Positions 37,091-51,093 of a stretch of 64,000 bases of DNA are shown piece by piece (the stretch's first letter is position 1; each line of letters opens with the position of its first letter). Both the position numbers and the translations under genes were made by a program. The notes under the pieces were generated by a model that did not search any database, was not told where the DNA came from, and was given only the letters and a program-made list of their open reading frames with translations. The stretch spans positions 67,175,403 to 67,239,402 of the forward strand of contig OZ023266.1 of NCBI GenBank assembly GCA_964006375.1, in the 5' to 3' direction. This DNA comes from Tillus elongatus. Taxonomy: Eukaryota > Arthropoda > Insecta > Coleoptera > Cleridae.

Positions 37091-38886
37091 CGATCAGTTC
37101 AAATTCCGTAAAGCATTTCGCACATTCAACGTTGACAAGGATGGCTATTACTTCAGACCTTAGAAATTCAAAATTCAAAATCGACCAAGGACGCAACAGT
37201 CAGTGAGAATTAAACGAACCGGGTTGTCAGATGTAATAAAATAACATTTGAATCTTAGAATGTACCTATAGCATCGGGCAGAACACATATTTATAATTAT
37301 TGATGACAAATGAAAGTTCGTTGAAAAATTAAATACATCCAGTAACTGCGGTTAATACCCATAAGCTCTAAATTACCAATCCCTCATGGTACTTTAAAAA
37401 TAATATATTTAATTCTACTTTAACATCTGACAACTCTGTGCCGCTGTCATTTTCATTTGCATTCTTAGCTAATCTGTCAATGTCAGTCGTCAATCGGCAA
37501 ATGTCAACGGTTTATTATGAACAATAGTAGAATATCGTCTTATTTTACTAATTTGAGATATAAACATGGTAATTAAATATTTCTTGAATGAATTTCGTTT
37601 GTAATATAATGTATATTTCTAGGTTAGACTACATACTGATAATAATATTTATTGATAATTATACATGACATCATGACAAATACTTTTTAAACTTGTGCTT
37701 GTCCAAGATGCAATTTTGACAGGTTGTGCTAAAATTTAAGACCAAGATATTCAGAATGACATTATTAGTTACTTGAATTTTGACATAAACGAAATTATGA
37801 ATTTTCTTCTACTATTAAAGTAATTTCTGAATTTTGGCTGGTGTATTTACTCTTAGAAAACTCAAACCATTTAAAAAGATCATCCATCTTCATTCGTTCT
37901 TCTTACGATATTTATTAAAATAACTTAAATAAGGCTGGAAATTTACAGAGAAAATAACTTTAATAATATAAATACAAGATAAATGGTCAATTTATAGTTT
38001 ACCTCAAGGACAGTTTTAGATAAATCGACCACTGATAGATAGAGTTTGGCATCTTACATGCACGTTGACACTATTTTTACCCTTTGCTTCCTTGTCTTTG
38101 CTGAGTTATTTACATTTAAACTTCTTCGCTGGCCTGGTGCGGTAAGTTAAAAAAGTTTAAAGGGGGTATGTCTGCAAAATGTGAACGATCAATACCAGAC
38201 AAGTGTACTGGTGCCAGTGAAGAGTACTTTGAAGGAAATTGAATGATTTTTTAAATTAAATAAATAAAATGAAAAAAAAAGTTCGAGTGCTTTTTGAACA
38301 CCCACTCGTGTAAACCATGGCATCAGTTTTAAACACTTGAATACCACGTTTTGCAACTAAAAAAAATTAAAGGTACTTTTTTGATGGATCAAAGTATATT
38401 TTGTTCAAAATTCCGCTTATGTTTCCCTTAATAACGCATTAGTTTTGCATCTTTTGTCACTGCTTATGCCTTCTTTATGTTCTGTCTTGTACTCCAGATG
38501 CAGCATTACACGTTTGTGCCTTAAAATTATACAAGGTCTGGCCGCACCAAAATTGAAGGTATTTTACAACTGATAGTGATAAAATTTTACGATTGCCATT
38601 TTGTTATTTTAAACCACAACAAATATGCATGTGTAAATACAAAGATGCATAAATGTTACAATCTGAGGTTAAAATCAGTCGTATAAATGCTCTCTGTTTC
38701 AGAATATAACCAGTTTAAATGTCCCCGCTCTGCTTTTATTATAAGATTTCTCTTATCGTTGCGTTACCATGATAATAATCTCGTGTATTAAAAATTACAT
38801 TCTTTGGTAAACATATATAACTTAATGTGCCCGCCTAAATCAAATTATATAATGGCTACCGTTTATTGAACCCGACCAAATTCCAA
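37091..38886. other. AT-rich DNA, nothing recognised
   Basis: The longest stretch in the window without any recognised repeat. No open frame with a known motif. Short T- and A-rich tracts only. Confidence 0.5.
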
Positions 38887-39800
38887 ACAATATTTTGTTA
38901 TTATTATTATTACTATCAGTACATACATAATACAGAGGCCTGTGGCCTATACTGTACATATACAAGAACTAAAATTATGCTACAGACTGCGAAAGTATTA
39001 TTGCGATTGAATAATTTAAAAAGAAGAAGCAAACCATGAAATGAAATAAATATTTGAACAAGTCTATTATGGATTCAGTTGAAAAAGTCTAACGAATCGT
39101 GGTGCCTCTTGAACATATTCACCTTCGCACAACTGACCACATCGTCCGGCAGAGAGCTCCAGTCATCGAATGCCGTTAAGGAAGAAATTCAGAATTATTG
39201 TTTACTCAACTTAAGGCTGCGTGCCCCCGGAGTCTGGAACTTCTGTGAAAGTTACAAATGATGCCGTATCGGATGGAAACAGGTCATGTGCGATACGAAA
39301 CATCAGTATCAAATCAGCTCTCCTACATCTATATTCCAGGGGCTGAATATTCATAAGGTGAAGGCGTTTTTCATAAGGCAGAGCGCTGTATCCACCAGGC
39401 CATCGTGAAGCGTTATGTTGGACTCTGTTGAGTGATTTCATATCTTCAATCAGTATCGGTGCCTACGCCGGAAGTCCGATTTCCTGATAGGTTTGCACAT
39501 ACGTGGTAGAGCTTGGCGAACACTTTCCTCAAGAGATAGAACACGGTATTGTCTTTTTTGGAGGGTTGTTCTGCCTGAGGAGTCCACGACAAAACGGGCG
39601 AGATGGTGGTGGAACCTGCGTTGACCTGCTGACCACCAACATAATAGGAGCGTTTGGGATTTCTCTTCCGCATGTGAAGCACACCACACTTTTCCAAACT
39701 CACGAGAGATTTTCCATACAGCACTCAATTCATTGACCAGATCCCAATCTTTTTGCAGTGTTTCACCATCCATAACTAGATTGCCATATATTTGCCTCAT
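38887..39800 (-). pseudogene. CR1-like LINE, reverse transcriptase C-terminus with TAA tail
   Basis: The minus strand reads DGETLQKDWDLVNELSAVWK, then (after a frame change) CGVLHMRKRNPKRSYYVGGQ. VFAKLYHVCANL and SLNRVQHNASRWPGG follow, then LPYEKRLHLMNIQPLEYRCR, ADLILMFRIAHDLF and finally WSSLPDDVVSCAKVNMFKRH. This is the canonical palm-to-thumb and C-terminal sequence of CR1-type LINEs. Several frameshifts are needed. Its 3' end at 38890-38912 is a TTATTATTATTATTA tract, a (TAA)n tail on the LINE strand. Confidence 0.8.
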
Positions 39801-40185
39801 AAAGGTATTAAACTTTCCTTAGGAATGTCTCCAATAAATTTTCTAAAAGAAAAACCGAACCTCTAGACACTTTAAAGATGTTGTTAATTTGTGAAAACAT
39901 AACATCTCTTTCCAGGATAATATCTGAAAAATTTAATATTCATAAATAGTGCATTTTTTTAAAGGATTTACTCTAGGGAGAAAACAAACTGTTCCTCATT
40001 TACCTTGACAAAATAAAAAAGTGCGTTATGGTAGTGAATTTTCATAGAAATGATCTGGCACAAAATATTTTATTATAACTTTTTTTTCTTGTAACATAGA
40101 AATCTAAATTTTGGTGTATAGTTTACTTTTTATATCGTAAACCTACCTACCAAATTTGGTTATCATAGATTTTATATTTTTTAAG

Positions 40186-40749
40186 ATAAAAAATTTTTTC
40201 AAATGAAAACTCAAAATTTTCCCGGAAAACCTCGTCCAATTTTTCTAAATAACAAACTTTTCAAAGCCATTTACAAAAGGAAGGTACGTGCCAAATTTTA
40301 TTAAAATCAGCTCATTACTTTTTGAGATATGAATTTTTTTCAAATGAAAACTCAAAATTTTCCCGGAAAATCTCGTCCGATTTTCTTGACTAACAAACAT
40401 GTCGAAGCCATTTACAAAAGTAAGATATGTGCCAAATTTTATTAAAATCGGCTTATTACTTTTTGAGATATGAATTTCTTTAGAATGAAAACTCAAAATT
40501 TTCCCGGAAAACCTCGTCCGATTTTCCTGACTAACAAACATGTCAAAGCCATTTACAAAAGGAAGGTACGTGCCAAATTTTATTAAAATCGGCTTATTAC
40601 TTTTTGAGATATGAATTTTTGTCGAATGAAAACTCAAAATTTTCCCGGAAAACCTCGTCCGATTTTCCTGACTAACGAACTTATCCAAGCTATTAACAAA
40701 AGAAAGGTACGTGCCAAATTTTATCAAAATCGGCCTATTATTTTTTGAG
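40186..40749 (+). repeat. Tandem array of 141-bp units, four copies
   Basis: Unit ends at 40326, 40467, 40608 and 40749 by hand count. The inner units differ by few bases, which points to recent expansion. Confidence 0.93.
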
Positions 40750-40760
40750 TTATCGGTGTG

Positions 40761-40860
<100 letters not shown>

Positions 40861-40991
40861 ATATAAAAATTGAAACTGACCCCGGATATGGGTTCTAGGG
40901 GTCCTAGTTCGCGCTCATTTGCAAAAATTTTTTCAAAATTCAAAAGTCGGGATCTCCCCATTAGTGAATTTTTTCTACGAAAATTCACTAA

Positions 40992-41531
40992 AAATGGATG
41001 ATGTGGAACAGCCAAATTGAATAAATTCAGTATCTCAGTTATTGTACGTATGTATAAAAAATCCCGAAACACGTCAATTTTATCTTAAAAAATGGCATCC
41101 TACAACGTGAAAACATCACCCCTACATTAAAATCCCTTCGAAAGACAGGTGCCATTCCCAAAAATTTAAATATGAATAGGGGCTTGTTTTACCTCATCTG
41201 AAAGATCTCTTTATACTCTATTTAAAAGGGCAGTGCTTTTAAAATGTATTACAAAAACTAACAGTAAAAAAAAAGGAATTCATCTGACTGACGAAATCGC
41301 GACATCACACTAAAAAATTAACAACTAATCGCGTTCATACTTGATAATAATAAAACAAGGAAAGACAATATCGGTGTCCTTTTTGGATGATATCTATTAA
41401 AAGAAAGACAAAAGTTATCAACATTATTCATAGTTCGCAATACATTGTTTTGTTTAAAATGCCTTAGCAACTTGATGTGTGATTCTAACCGCATAACAGT
41501 AGTTGTCAGTTGTTAACTGCAATTCAGAAAC
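40992..41531. other. AT-rich DNA, nothing recognised
   Basis: May include the left untranslated or terminal part of the following mariner relic, but I could not pair terminal repeats. Confidence 0.45.
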
Positions 41532-42750
41532 ATGGTTTATTTGACAGAAATGCATAAAATAACAATTGAACAGATTTATAGGTTACGGAGATAAAACACG
41601 ATCACAGATCGAAGTTGCTCGCCTATTTCAAGAAAAATTCCCGATTTCCTGATATATTCCAAGGGACAATTAGTAAAATTGAGAAGCAATTTCGCGAGCT
41701 TGGACATGCAAATCAGATACAAAAAAACCTTCCGATACCAAATTGGATGTAGTGCTTGAATTTGAGAAAAACCCATATATTTTGAATCGACAAGCAACCA
41801 CAACATTGGATGTTAGCTATTCATTGATTATTCAAATATTAAAAGTAAATAAAATGCATCGTTATAAATTGATACAAACTCAGGAGGTCATGGAAGGCGA
41901 TTTTGATAGAGGAACGTCTTTTTGTGAACGCAAATGATGTAAATGTCAGATACCTATGTTATCCAACTAGATCATGTTTTGTTTTCTGATGAGTGAAGTT
42001 TTACACTTCACGGTCATGCTGATCGTCAAAATTGTTGCTACGTGTAAAGAAAATCGACACTTGATGAGAACATACAACCTGAAAAGGTTAATGTTTGGGC
42101 AGTAATAGTATGTGGCGCCAACTTTGGTAAACTTCTCTCCTGCACGAGCAAATCTGTAAGTTGCAGCGAATGTGATATGGTTTCAGCAGGATGTAGCCCC
42201 AGCACATTACCAAATCAATGTCCGGCAGTACATCGGCTTAATATTTCCAAATCGGTGAATCAACAGGATCACCCGATCTTACGCTATTAGACTTATTCTT
42301 ATAGGTAGAAGTAGAGGTATAAGTCTAATAGCGTAAGATCGGGTGATCCTGCTGATTCACCCATTTGGAAATATTAAACCGATGTACTGCCGGACATTGA
42401 TTTGGTAATGTGCTGGGGCTCCATTCTGCTGAAACCATATCACATTCGCTGTAACTTGTAGGTTTGCTGGAGCAAGATAGAAGTTTGCAAAAGTAGGCGC
42501 GACATACTATTCCTGCCAAACATTAACCTTTTCACGTTGTATGTTCTCCTCTCATCCAGTGTCGATTTTCTTGGAAAAGTTTATATACAAAACTAAACCA
42601 CGCCATTTAACTGACTTAAGAACAATAACGATTGGGTCGGTCACGCCTCAGATGTTGATTAACGTTATAAGACATTTTTATTTACGATTAAGAGGCGTTG
42701 CCAAGACGTTCAAGGCATGCATTTTGAACATCTCCTACATTATTGATGTG
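41532..42750 (+). pseudogene. Mariner-type transposase relic with internal palindromic duplication
   Basis: Starts MVYLTEMHKITIEQIYRL with GDKTRSQIEVARLFQEKFPD in a shifted frame. NRQATTTLDVSYS and MHRYKLIQTQEVMEGDFDRG come next, then FSDE at about 41985 (followed by a stop), KVNVW, and QQDVAP near 42187. A C-terminal part follows after the duplication: IYKTKPRHLTDL, VTPQMLINVIRHFYLRLRG. It is closest to the relic at 21.7 kb. Many stops and frameshifts make it dead. The region 42050-42296 is repeated in reverse at 42319-42571. Confidence 0.8.
42050..42571. repeat. Large imperfect palindrome within the transposase relic
   Basis: Arms 42050-42296 and 42319-42571 are inverted copies (for example GTCTAATAGCGTAAGATCGG right, inverse left) separated by a 22-bp loop. 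The right arm keeps some codons better than the left. The C-terminal coding part resumes after it, so the inversion arose inside the gene. Confidence 0.88.
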
Positions 42751-42889
42751 TTTTTTTCTCATTATTAAGAATGAAACGCAATTCGTATTCAATTCCTTAG
42801 CGTTCGTCAATCAGATGAATTTCATTTATTTTTTTGCAATTTGCTTTGCGGCTTATTTTGACTTAATCCCCCTAAACATGGCTATCTTT

Positions 42890-43371
42890 TAATTGTATTT
42901 TGGATGTTTCTGTTTGTGTTTTATGGGGTTTTGTACTTTCTGTCTTTGTTTCTTATTTATACTTTCTGTACCCTTATTTATATGCAATTTAGGTGTTTCT
43001 TATGTTTTGTATTTAATACTTTCTGTGCATTTATTTGTATTTTATTTATTGATCTTTTTATTTGTTTTACTTATACATAGATTTAATATGCTTTATTTAT
43101 ACATCGTTTTTAACCTGTTTTATTTATACAGCGTTTTTACATTCACACATGCATTTTCATTTATTATTGGGCAATTTTCAGTTGTTGCTGTTTTGTTTGT
43201 AGTCCTTAACAAGTCTTGTTTGGACATATCTTTATTTGGGCAATCAATTTTAATATTTTGTCCATGAAGACAATTTCGCTTGTTTTCTTTTTGTAATCGT
43301 AGTAGCTGGCTCTACGCTCAAGCGGGAATTTGTAATTGTTATAATTACCCATGTCAATAAAGTACATGTTG
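42890..43371 (+). other. T-rich region, probable LINE 3' untranslated end
   Basis: A 124-codon hydrophobic open frame (42893-43267) comes purely from T-rich composition. The end, with AATAAAGTACATG just before a TTA/TTG tract, resembles the 3' end of a TAA-tailed LINE. Confidence 0.4.
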
Positions 43372-43517
<146 letters not shown>

Positions 43518-43649
43518 GCAAGTTGATTCTATTTTAAAGTTAAATATTGACATACACGAAAACATTTTAAAGGCGCCATCTGTCATTTTTATAATATTCA
43601 TTATCTTGTAAACAATTTTTTTATCAAAACATTATGACTGGGTAACGAA

Positions 43650-44360
<711 letters not shown>

Positions 44361-44597
44361 AAATAATCTGCTCTGGAATTCTTCAGTGACTCTTATCTTA
44401 AATTTCTTATCTGGTCTTTTATTTAAAACGTACTTGGTATCATTAATCGTTTCTTATTAACTTTCAATTTTTGCAGTGTGGAAGGTGAAATTTAACAGTA
44501 CTGTTTTCTTTTGTGGTGTATTGTGTTGAATGCACGGTATCCTAATAATTTAGTCGTAATTTTGTTCCGATAATTTCAATTAATTTTTGGTCTAATA

Positions 44598-45619
44598 ATG
44601 CGATACTTAACTGAAACTCTGGAAACAGAAATATTAATGATGATTAGGTATGGTGATGTGTAGAACACAGGCACAAGTTGTTAACATATTTAATGAAAAA
44701 CATCCAGATTTGCCCCCACTAACCCAGGGAACTGTGTCTAAGATACAATCACAGTTTCGTGATTATGGACACGTTAAACCACTGCCTAGGAGACCCAAGT
44801 TTGTTGAAGGTGATGTAAAACTCAATATTCTATTGGCTTTTCAAGAAGAACCAACAACTTCTACCCGTCAAGTTGCACGTGAAAATGATGTTAGTCAATC
44901 AACAGTTTTCAGGTCTCTCAAAAACGAAAAAATGCATCCCTATAAACTACAACACGTTCAAGAGTTGATTGGTTGATTGACGGTGATTTTGATAGGAGAC
45001 TGCAATTTTGTGAACAACTGCTGGACATGTTACATAGACATGTTATTTCTTCTGCTAACGTTCTGTTTTCTGATGAAGTAACATTTCTTTTGAATGAAGA
45101 TGTAAACAGGCAAAATTGCAGATACTGGGCTGCCGAAAACCCCACTGGATGCGACAAACACACACTCAACGCCCTCAGAAATTGAACGTTTGGGCTGGTA
45201 TCATTGGTGATCACGTAGTTGGGCCTGTTTTTATAGAAAATCTAAACGGTCCAAGATATTAAGAAATTCTAAGAGAACAGGTTGTCCCAATGTTAGCAGA
45301 ATTGTATCCAAATGTAATGGAACCTAATATTCCCCATGAAAGGAGATGGTTTCAACAAGACGGTGCACCGCGCCACTTTACTCTTCAAGTACGGGATTAT
45401 TTACACGAAGTCTTTCCACAAAGGTGGATTGGACGAAGAGGTTTCGTAGAATGACCCGCTAGATCACCAGATCTTACACCTCTTGATTTGTTTTTATGGG
45501 AATACCTGAAAAACAGAGTCTATAAAACGCAACATGCTGATTTAGATCATTTTAGAAATTAGGAACGTAACGCCTGGCGTGTTGAACAGAGTTAGGGTAG
45601 AATTACAGAGCGGATTATT

Positions 45620-45620
<1 letters not shown>
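44598..45620 (+). pseudogene. Mariner-type transposase, inactivated
   Basis: Reads LETEILMMIRYGD, stop, then HPDLPPLTQGTVSKIQSQF and LLAFQEEPTTSTRQVAREND. HPYKLQHVQELI, a frameshift near 44970, DFDRRLQFCEQLLDML and FSDEVTF (first catalytic aspartate kept) follow. NCRYWAAENPTG, NVWAGIIGDH, a stop at about 45258, FQQDGAP (second aspartate kept), then WIGRRGFVE, stop, and RSPDLTPLDLFLWEYLKN with the third aspartate come last. All three catalytic aspartates survive, but at least three stops and a frameshift break the gene. By length it matches the intact copy at 55.5 kb. Confidence 0.88.
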
Positions 45621-46140
<520 letters not shown>

Positions 46141-46684
46141 TATAGATATGCCAGTTAGGTCCTTATTTACTCTCAGAGTGTCGGAAATATAATAATATCC
46201 ATGCAGTTTGTCCTTTTATGCAATTATTAGTGAGAATGAGAATACAACATTGTTAATATGCAGTGGCTCTCATATTTCCATCTAGCGTCAAGTTAACGTT
46301 TTGCGTGGAAGGTCCCATTGTAAAAGCGTGACAAAAATGTCCAGGTTATTATATTTACTATGTCATTTAATAAAATGCACATTAAGAATAATAATGGAAA
46401 CGCATTGTGTTAGGATTGTTTATATGCAGCCAGGGACGCATGATTTACGTGGGGATACTACTTAACACACCTCTTATTCTTTTGATATACAAGAAGCATT
46501 CTCTGGTTGGTAGGATTTTTTTAGTTTCTAAATCAGACATAGTTATGATCAATGCAGTTTGATAAATGATTCTGACATTCTTGGGTAAATTATACAGCGT
46601 GGTTTCTATATCGAAGATAGAGAAAATTACTGTAGAATAATTTGTGCATTAAAAATTTACTGACCTCATCCACTTCTCTCCATT
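46141..46684. other. AT-rich DNA, nothing recognised
   Basis: No supported feature. Confidence 0.5.
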
Positions 46685-46760
46685 TTAGCGAATTTTAAAT
46701 TTTGCAAACTCTCGTCAAATGAGCGCGAACTATGCCACCTAAAAACATATCCAGGGTCAG

Positions 46761-46850
<90 letters not shown>
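46685..46850 (-). mobile_element. Family H 3' end
   Basis: A decayed hairpin (TTAGCGAATTTTAAATTTTG), the 3' module (AATGAGCGCGAACTATGCC) and a TA array at 46765-46850. No core beyond it. Confidence 0.75.
46765..46850. repeat. (TA)n microsatellite
   Basis: TA array of the 3'-end copy. Confidence 0.97.
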
Positions 46851-46852
<2 letters not shown>

Positions 46853-46859
46853 GGTTATA

Positions 46860-46894
46860 TCAGGTCAAGTCAGGTCAGGTCAGGTCAGGTCAGG
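46860..46894. repeat. (TCAGG)7, beetle-type telomere unit
   Basis: Seven tandem pentamers with one variant (TCAAG). TCAGG is the telomeric repeat of many beetles. The tract sits internally, next to a TA array, followed by a GC-richer stretch I do not recognise. It could be an interstitial telomere seed or an ordinary microsatellite. Confidence 0.6.
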
Positions 46895-47404
46895 TCGTTC
46901 AGGCCTGCTTGACAGGGTGTTTTGTTCATAAACGACAAAGAAAAAGTTGTCCCTTCAACCCCTAAACAAGCTGGCGGACCTGGAGCAAATAGGCACGCTG
47001 GAGGGGGAAGCACATTAGTGAAGTGTTGATTCAAAATGTCCGCTTGTTAATTCCAAAATGCCGCCTATAGAAGTCCTGTTTTTGTCGATGTTCCTTCTTG
47101 AACCCTATAGGTCACCCTGAAGCATGGCACTGGCGATATTAGAAAAAGTGTGTTTCGCCCGAATGATGCCCTTTGATGGATTTATAATTGTCATCATGAT
47201 TCCGTTTATACTAGCTTGGATCTTTTCGATATTTGGAAGAAACTTTTTTAAGAAAATATTCCAAACCCTATATCTGAAAAACAATCTAATTTGGGACATA
47301 CGTTTGTATGAACTTTTCGGATTAGACTTGAACGAGGAATTACACCCTGCAGTTAATACGCCAAATGAAAGAAAATTCGTAATATTTTTTTACATCTTAC
47401 ATAT
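46895..47404. other. Unassigned DNA with an open frame
   Basis: The frame from 47124 (104 codons, hydrophobic N-terminus) shows no known domain and is interrupted by the SINE at 47417. Confidence 0.4.
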
Positions 47405-47416
47405 CACTCCAGATCT
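47405..47416. repeat. 12-bp target duplication of the SINE, left
   Basis: CACTCCAGATCT, repeated at 47785-47796. Confidence 0.88.
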
Positions 47417-47784
47417 TAGAGCCCCGGTGGGTCAGTAGTAAGAACGTGTACCTCTGAACCAAAGGCTACTGGGTTCGATCCCAGAGTTCTCCTTTCACTT
47501 TCTCAGTACATACTGTAACCTTAACATCAACCGAGGTTGTGGCATTGTATTTGAGCAATTTAATGTCTACACATTACCCCCTTCGGAGGGGGCTTAACAC
47601 CGCCGGTCCCATGTCCATGCAATGTTGGGCACGTTAAAGATCCCTAGATCCCTACCCTCCTTACAGAAAGGCAGAGGTTCGGCAAAATTTCCAGAATAGT
47701 GAGGTAAAACTGCTCTCTGGAGTCGGTGATTGGCTATAGTCGCGGAAATGGACCGACGTTAAAGGGAAAAAAAACACACACACA
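47417..47784 (+). mobile_element. tRNA-derived SINE
   Basis: The tRNA-like head GAGCCCCGGTGGGTCAGTAG has a box A, and GGGTTCGATCCCAG a clear box B. A body of about 280 bp follows, including GTTGGGCACGTTAAAGATCC and CGGAAATGGACCGACGTTAA. Its tail is A-rich, then (CA)n. Perfect 12-bp flanking duplications confirm insertion by retrotransposition. The body wording (GGGCACGTTAAAGATCC) recalls conserved domains shared among invertebrate SINE families, but I cannot name the family. Confidence 0.88.
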
Positions 47785-47796
47785 CACTCCAGATCT
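47785..47796. repeat. 12-bp target duplication of the SINE, right
   Basis: CACTCCAGATCT. Confidence 0.88.
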
Positions 47797-47954
47797 CATT
47801 CTTTGCCAATCTTCACAAAGCCAGGAGACTTTCTGAAAACGAATTATTTTTTCTTACACTATCCCTGTACCAAATTTTTGAATTTTGTTAAAAAAATGTC
47901 ACCCACAGTTTGGCTGACAGACAAAAAATAAATGAGGGGCCTGATTGTTAAAAA

Positions 47955-48212
47955 CAGGAAATTAGGCACTTTAGATTAGGACACACAAAGATGTCACAGC
48001 AACATATTCTAGAAGGAACACCACCCCCTACGTGTAGTCAGTGGTGTATACAACTATTAGTGTCACATTTCTTATTCGACTGCACAAACTTTAAACAAGC
48101 AAGGAAATTTAGAAATATGCCTAATTCGATAACGACAGAAGTTTTACAGCTTAAAAAATTCAACATAGAGCGTGTCATTGGTTTTTTGAAATCATCTGGA
48201 CTTTATAATTAG
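47955..48212 (+). pseudogene. LINE C-terminal fragment
   Basis: Reads RLGHTKMSQQHILEGTPPPT, a C...C spacing, SHFLFDCTNFKQARKF and RVIGFLKSSGLYN. This is the conserved post-RNase H zinc-knuckle and tail of Jockey/I-type LINEs (usual form HTxLTHxHLLxxxxPPxC...C...HFLxxC). One cysteine of the usual CxxC is displaced (CSQWC). Open to its stop at 48210-48212 but with no upstream domains. Confidence 0.7.
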
Positions 48213-48390
48213 CTTTAATTTATTTTTGATATTTATTACTTCCTCTATAGTTACTGTTAATTAGAAATAAGGTTTACCAAATATTTGTTATACAATTTAT
48301 TGCATTATTAAATATTATAGGTGCCAAAGACAATTAATGTTGAGGCACGAATTTTTCTTTAAATAAAAAAAATAAAAATAAAACACATTC
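48213..48390 (+). other. LINE 3' untranslated region and A-rich end
   Basis: Follows the C-terminal fragment and finishes AAATAAAAAAAATAAAAATA. Confidence 0.55.
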
Positions 48391-48463
48391 TATATCGCCT
48401 ATGGTAAGTATCTAGCCGCTTCTTTTTAGCATGTGATGTGGTTATTCTCATAAAAAAAAAGGT

Positions 48464-49144
<681 letters not shown>

Positions 49145-49580
49145 AAAGGATAATAATAGTCGCTGCTGTTAAAAGAAAAAGCGGGGCTTCCATTTGAGTA
49201 GATACCGAATACGTGACATTTCAAAACACAAATGCGATAAAAACCAAAATTCTTATGTCAGCAGATGGCTTTTGATAAATTTAAGAAAATACAATCAGAC
49301 ATACAAAATATGTATTTTCAAGTCATGCAATTCTTCGTGTTGTTTTTTACTTGTCTCACACATTCAACCAAACTGGTGATTAATATGTTGGTTAAATTAA
49401 GCACTCGATGTAACATTAATTCAATTACCAGTAATTACATAAACTGAGAAGTGTTACAGCCTTATAACAAGAGAAACATTCAGCCACGCCCCATCTTTTA
49501 GGGCCAATGCACTTTAGCAGTATGAATATGATACGGCACATTTACCAGATTTGTTAGTATAATAATACAAATACAAAAAG
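49145..49580. other. AT-rich DNA, nothing recognised
   Basis: No supported feature. Confidence 0.5.
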
Positions 49581-50268
49581 TCTGGACGCAGTAAGTGCGT
49601 TGTGGTAGTGCATGTTCATAGAAATGATCTGACACAACATTTTGTTTGTTTAATTGTGTATAACTTTTTTTTGTTTTAAGATAGAAATATAAATTATTGT
49701 CCATGATATACTTTTTATGACGTAAACCTACGTTAGAAATTTGGTTACCATAGGTTTTTTATTTTCGGAGAACAAATTTTTTACCGAAAGAAAAACCAAA
49801 ACTTTCCCGGAAAATCTGATCAGATTTTCCTGGCTAATGAAACTAATCAATCCACTTACAAAGGGAAGCTATCTGCCAAATTTCATCAAAATCGACCCAT
49901 TATTTTTTTAGTTATCTGTGTAATACACATATTTTATGTTTGCTTTATATACTGGTGCTTATATCGTTAAGTTTAGGTAAACATATTTTGTATATTTGCA
50001 CCTATCACATATTTTGGACTTGACGTTTAACTGTTCACAACATGCTCAAATTAATAATGATTTTCCACGCGCAGGTGTCTTTTTAGATAATTCAGTGGAT
50101 AACTTGTGTTTATTACAGTCACTGATATCAAAATTTGTTGTATGTATATTTGTTTCTTAATAAACGGTATTATTAGGGGTCCTAGTTCGCGGTCAAATGA
50201 AGATATTTTTTCAAAATTTAAAGTCGTGATCTCTCCATTAGTGATTTTTCTTCTACGAAAACTAACTA
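49581..50268 (+). mobile_element. Family H copy with its TA array replaced
   Basis: 5' end TCTGGACGCAGTAAGTGCG, core, TTATCTGTGTAATACACATA, then about 240 bp of unrelated sequence (49935-50175). The 3' module (GGGGTCCTAGTTCGCGG) and hairpin ending CTAA complete it. Confidence 0.85.
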
Positions 50269-50319
50269 ATAAAATTAACCTCGGCAATCAATAAAGTATG
50301 TATTGTGTTTAAGGGAAAT

Positions 50320-50530
50320 AGCATTAATACAAACACGCGTACCAGTTTTGGTTGCCATTACTTTGTTATTTCCGGAGATATAAAAATTTTCCGAAAGAAA
50401 ACACATTTTCCGGGAAAGCCTGGTCCGATTTTCCTGGCTAACGAACTTATCCAAACTACTTGCAAAAGGAAGCTACTTAGCAAACTCGATCAAAATCGGC
50501 CGATCTTTCGAGTTATCGGTGTGGTACATA

Positions 50531-50622
<92 letters not shown>

Positions 50623-50723
50623 ATATAAGAAGGGAGAGCCCAGTTCGCGCTCATTGGAAGAATTTATTCCTAAATTCAAAAGTCGCGATCTCCTCATAGT
50701 GAATTTTTTCAGAAAATTCACTA
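50320..50723 (+). mobile_element. Family H copy, 5' truncated
   Basis: Core from ACGCGTACCAGTTTTGGTTG, GGCTAACGAACTTATCC, TCGGTGTGGTACATA, TA array, 3' module and hairpin ending CTAA. Confidence 0.85.
50535..50619. repeat. (TA)n microsatellite
   Basis: TA array of the family H copy. Confidence 0.97.
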
Positions 50724-50917
50724 ATAGCTTAAAAACATATCAATGTGCTTACATAGCAGTAAACTATTTTGATCAAGTATACCACAGGTCATTTCTAGAA
50801 TTACAGTTTTTCATATAATGTTCAGATTGACACAAGCCTTGAATAAATGTTGTTGTAGAGACTTATGCTCGGGCTTCACAATGCTTGTAAAGATAAAGAA
50901 GAAGTCTTTTAAATAAA

Positions 50918-50924
<7 letters not shown>

Positions 50925-50991
<67 letters not shown>
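50925..50991. repeat. (TA)n microsatellite
   Basis: TA array without clear family H flanks. Confidence 0.97.
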
Positions 50992-50993
<2 letters not shown>

Positions 50994-51093
50994 TTTTTTA
51001 AATTTATAACGCGGCAATTTCTATACTATACAAAAGGAGACGGGTTAAGGGTGTTTTTGTTCCTTCATCCAGCTTTGGTGCCCATCTTCACCT

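Noticed and set aside
42893..43267. 124-codon hydrophobic frame resembling a multi-pass membrane protein
   Set aside because: Arises from T-rich composition; no start context, neighbour or motif supports a gene.
47124..47438. 104-codon frame as a membrane protein gene
   Set aside because: Its last codons come from the SINE insertion and upstream sequence gives no gene structure.
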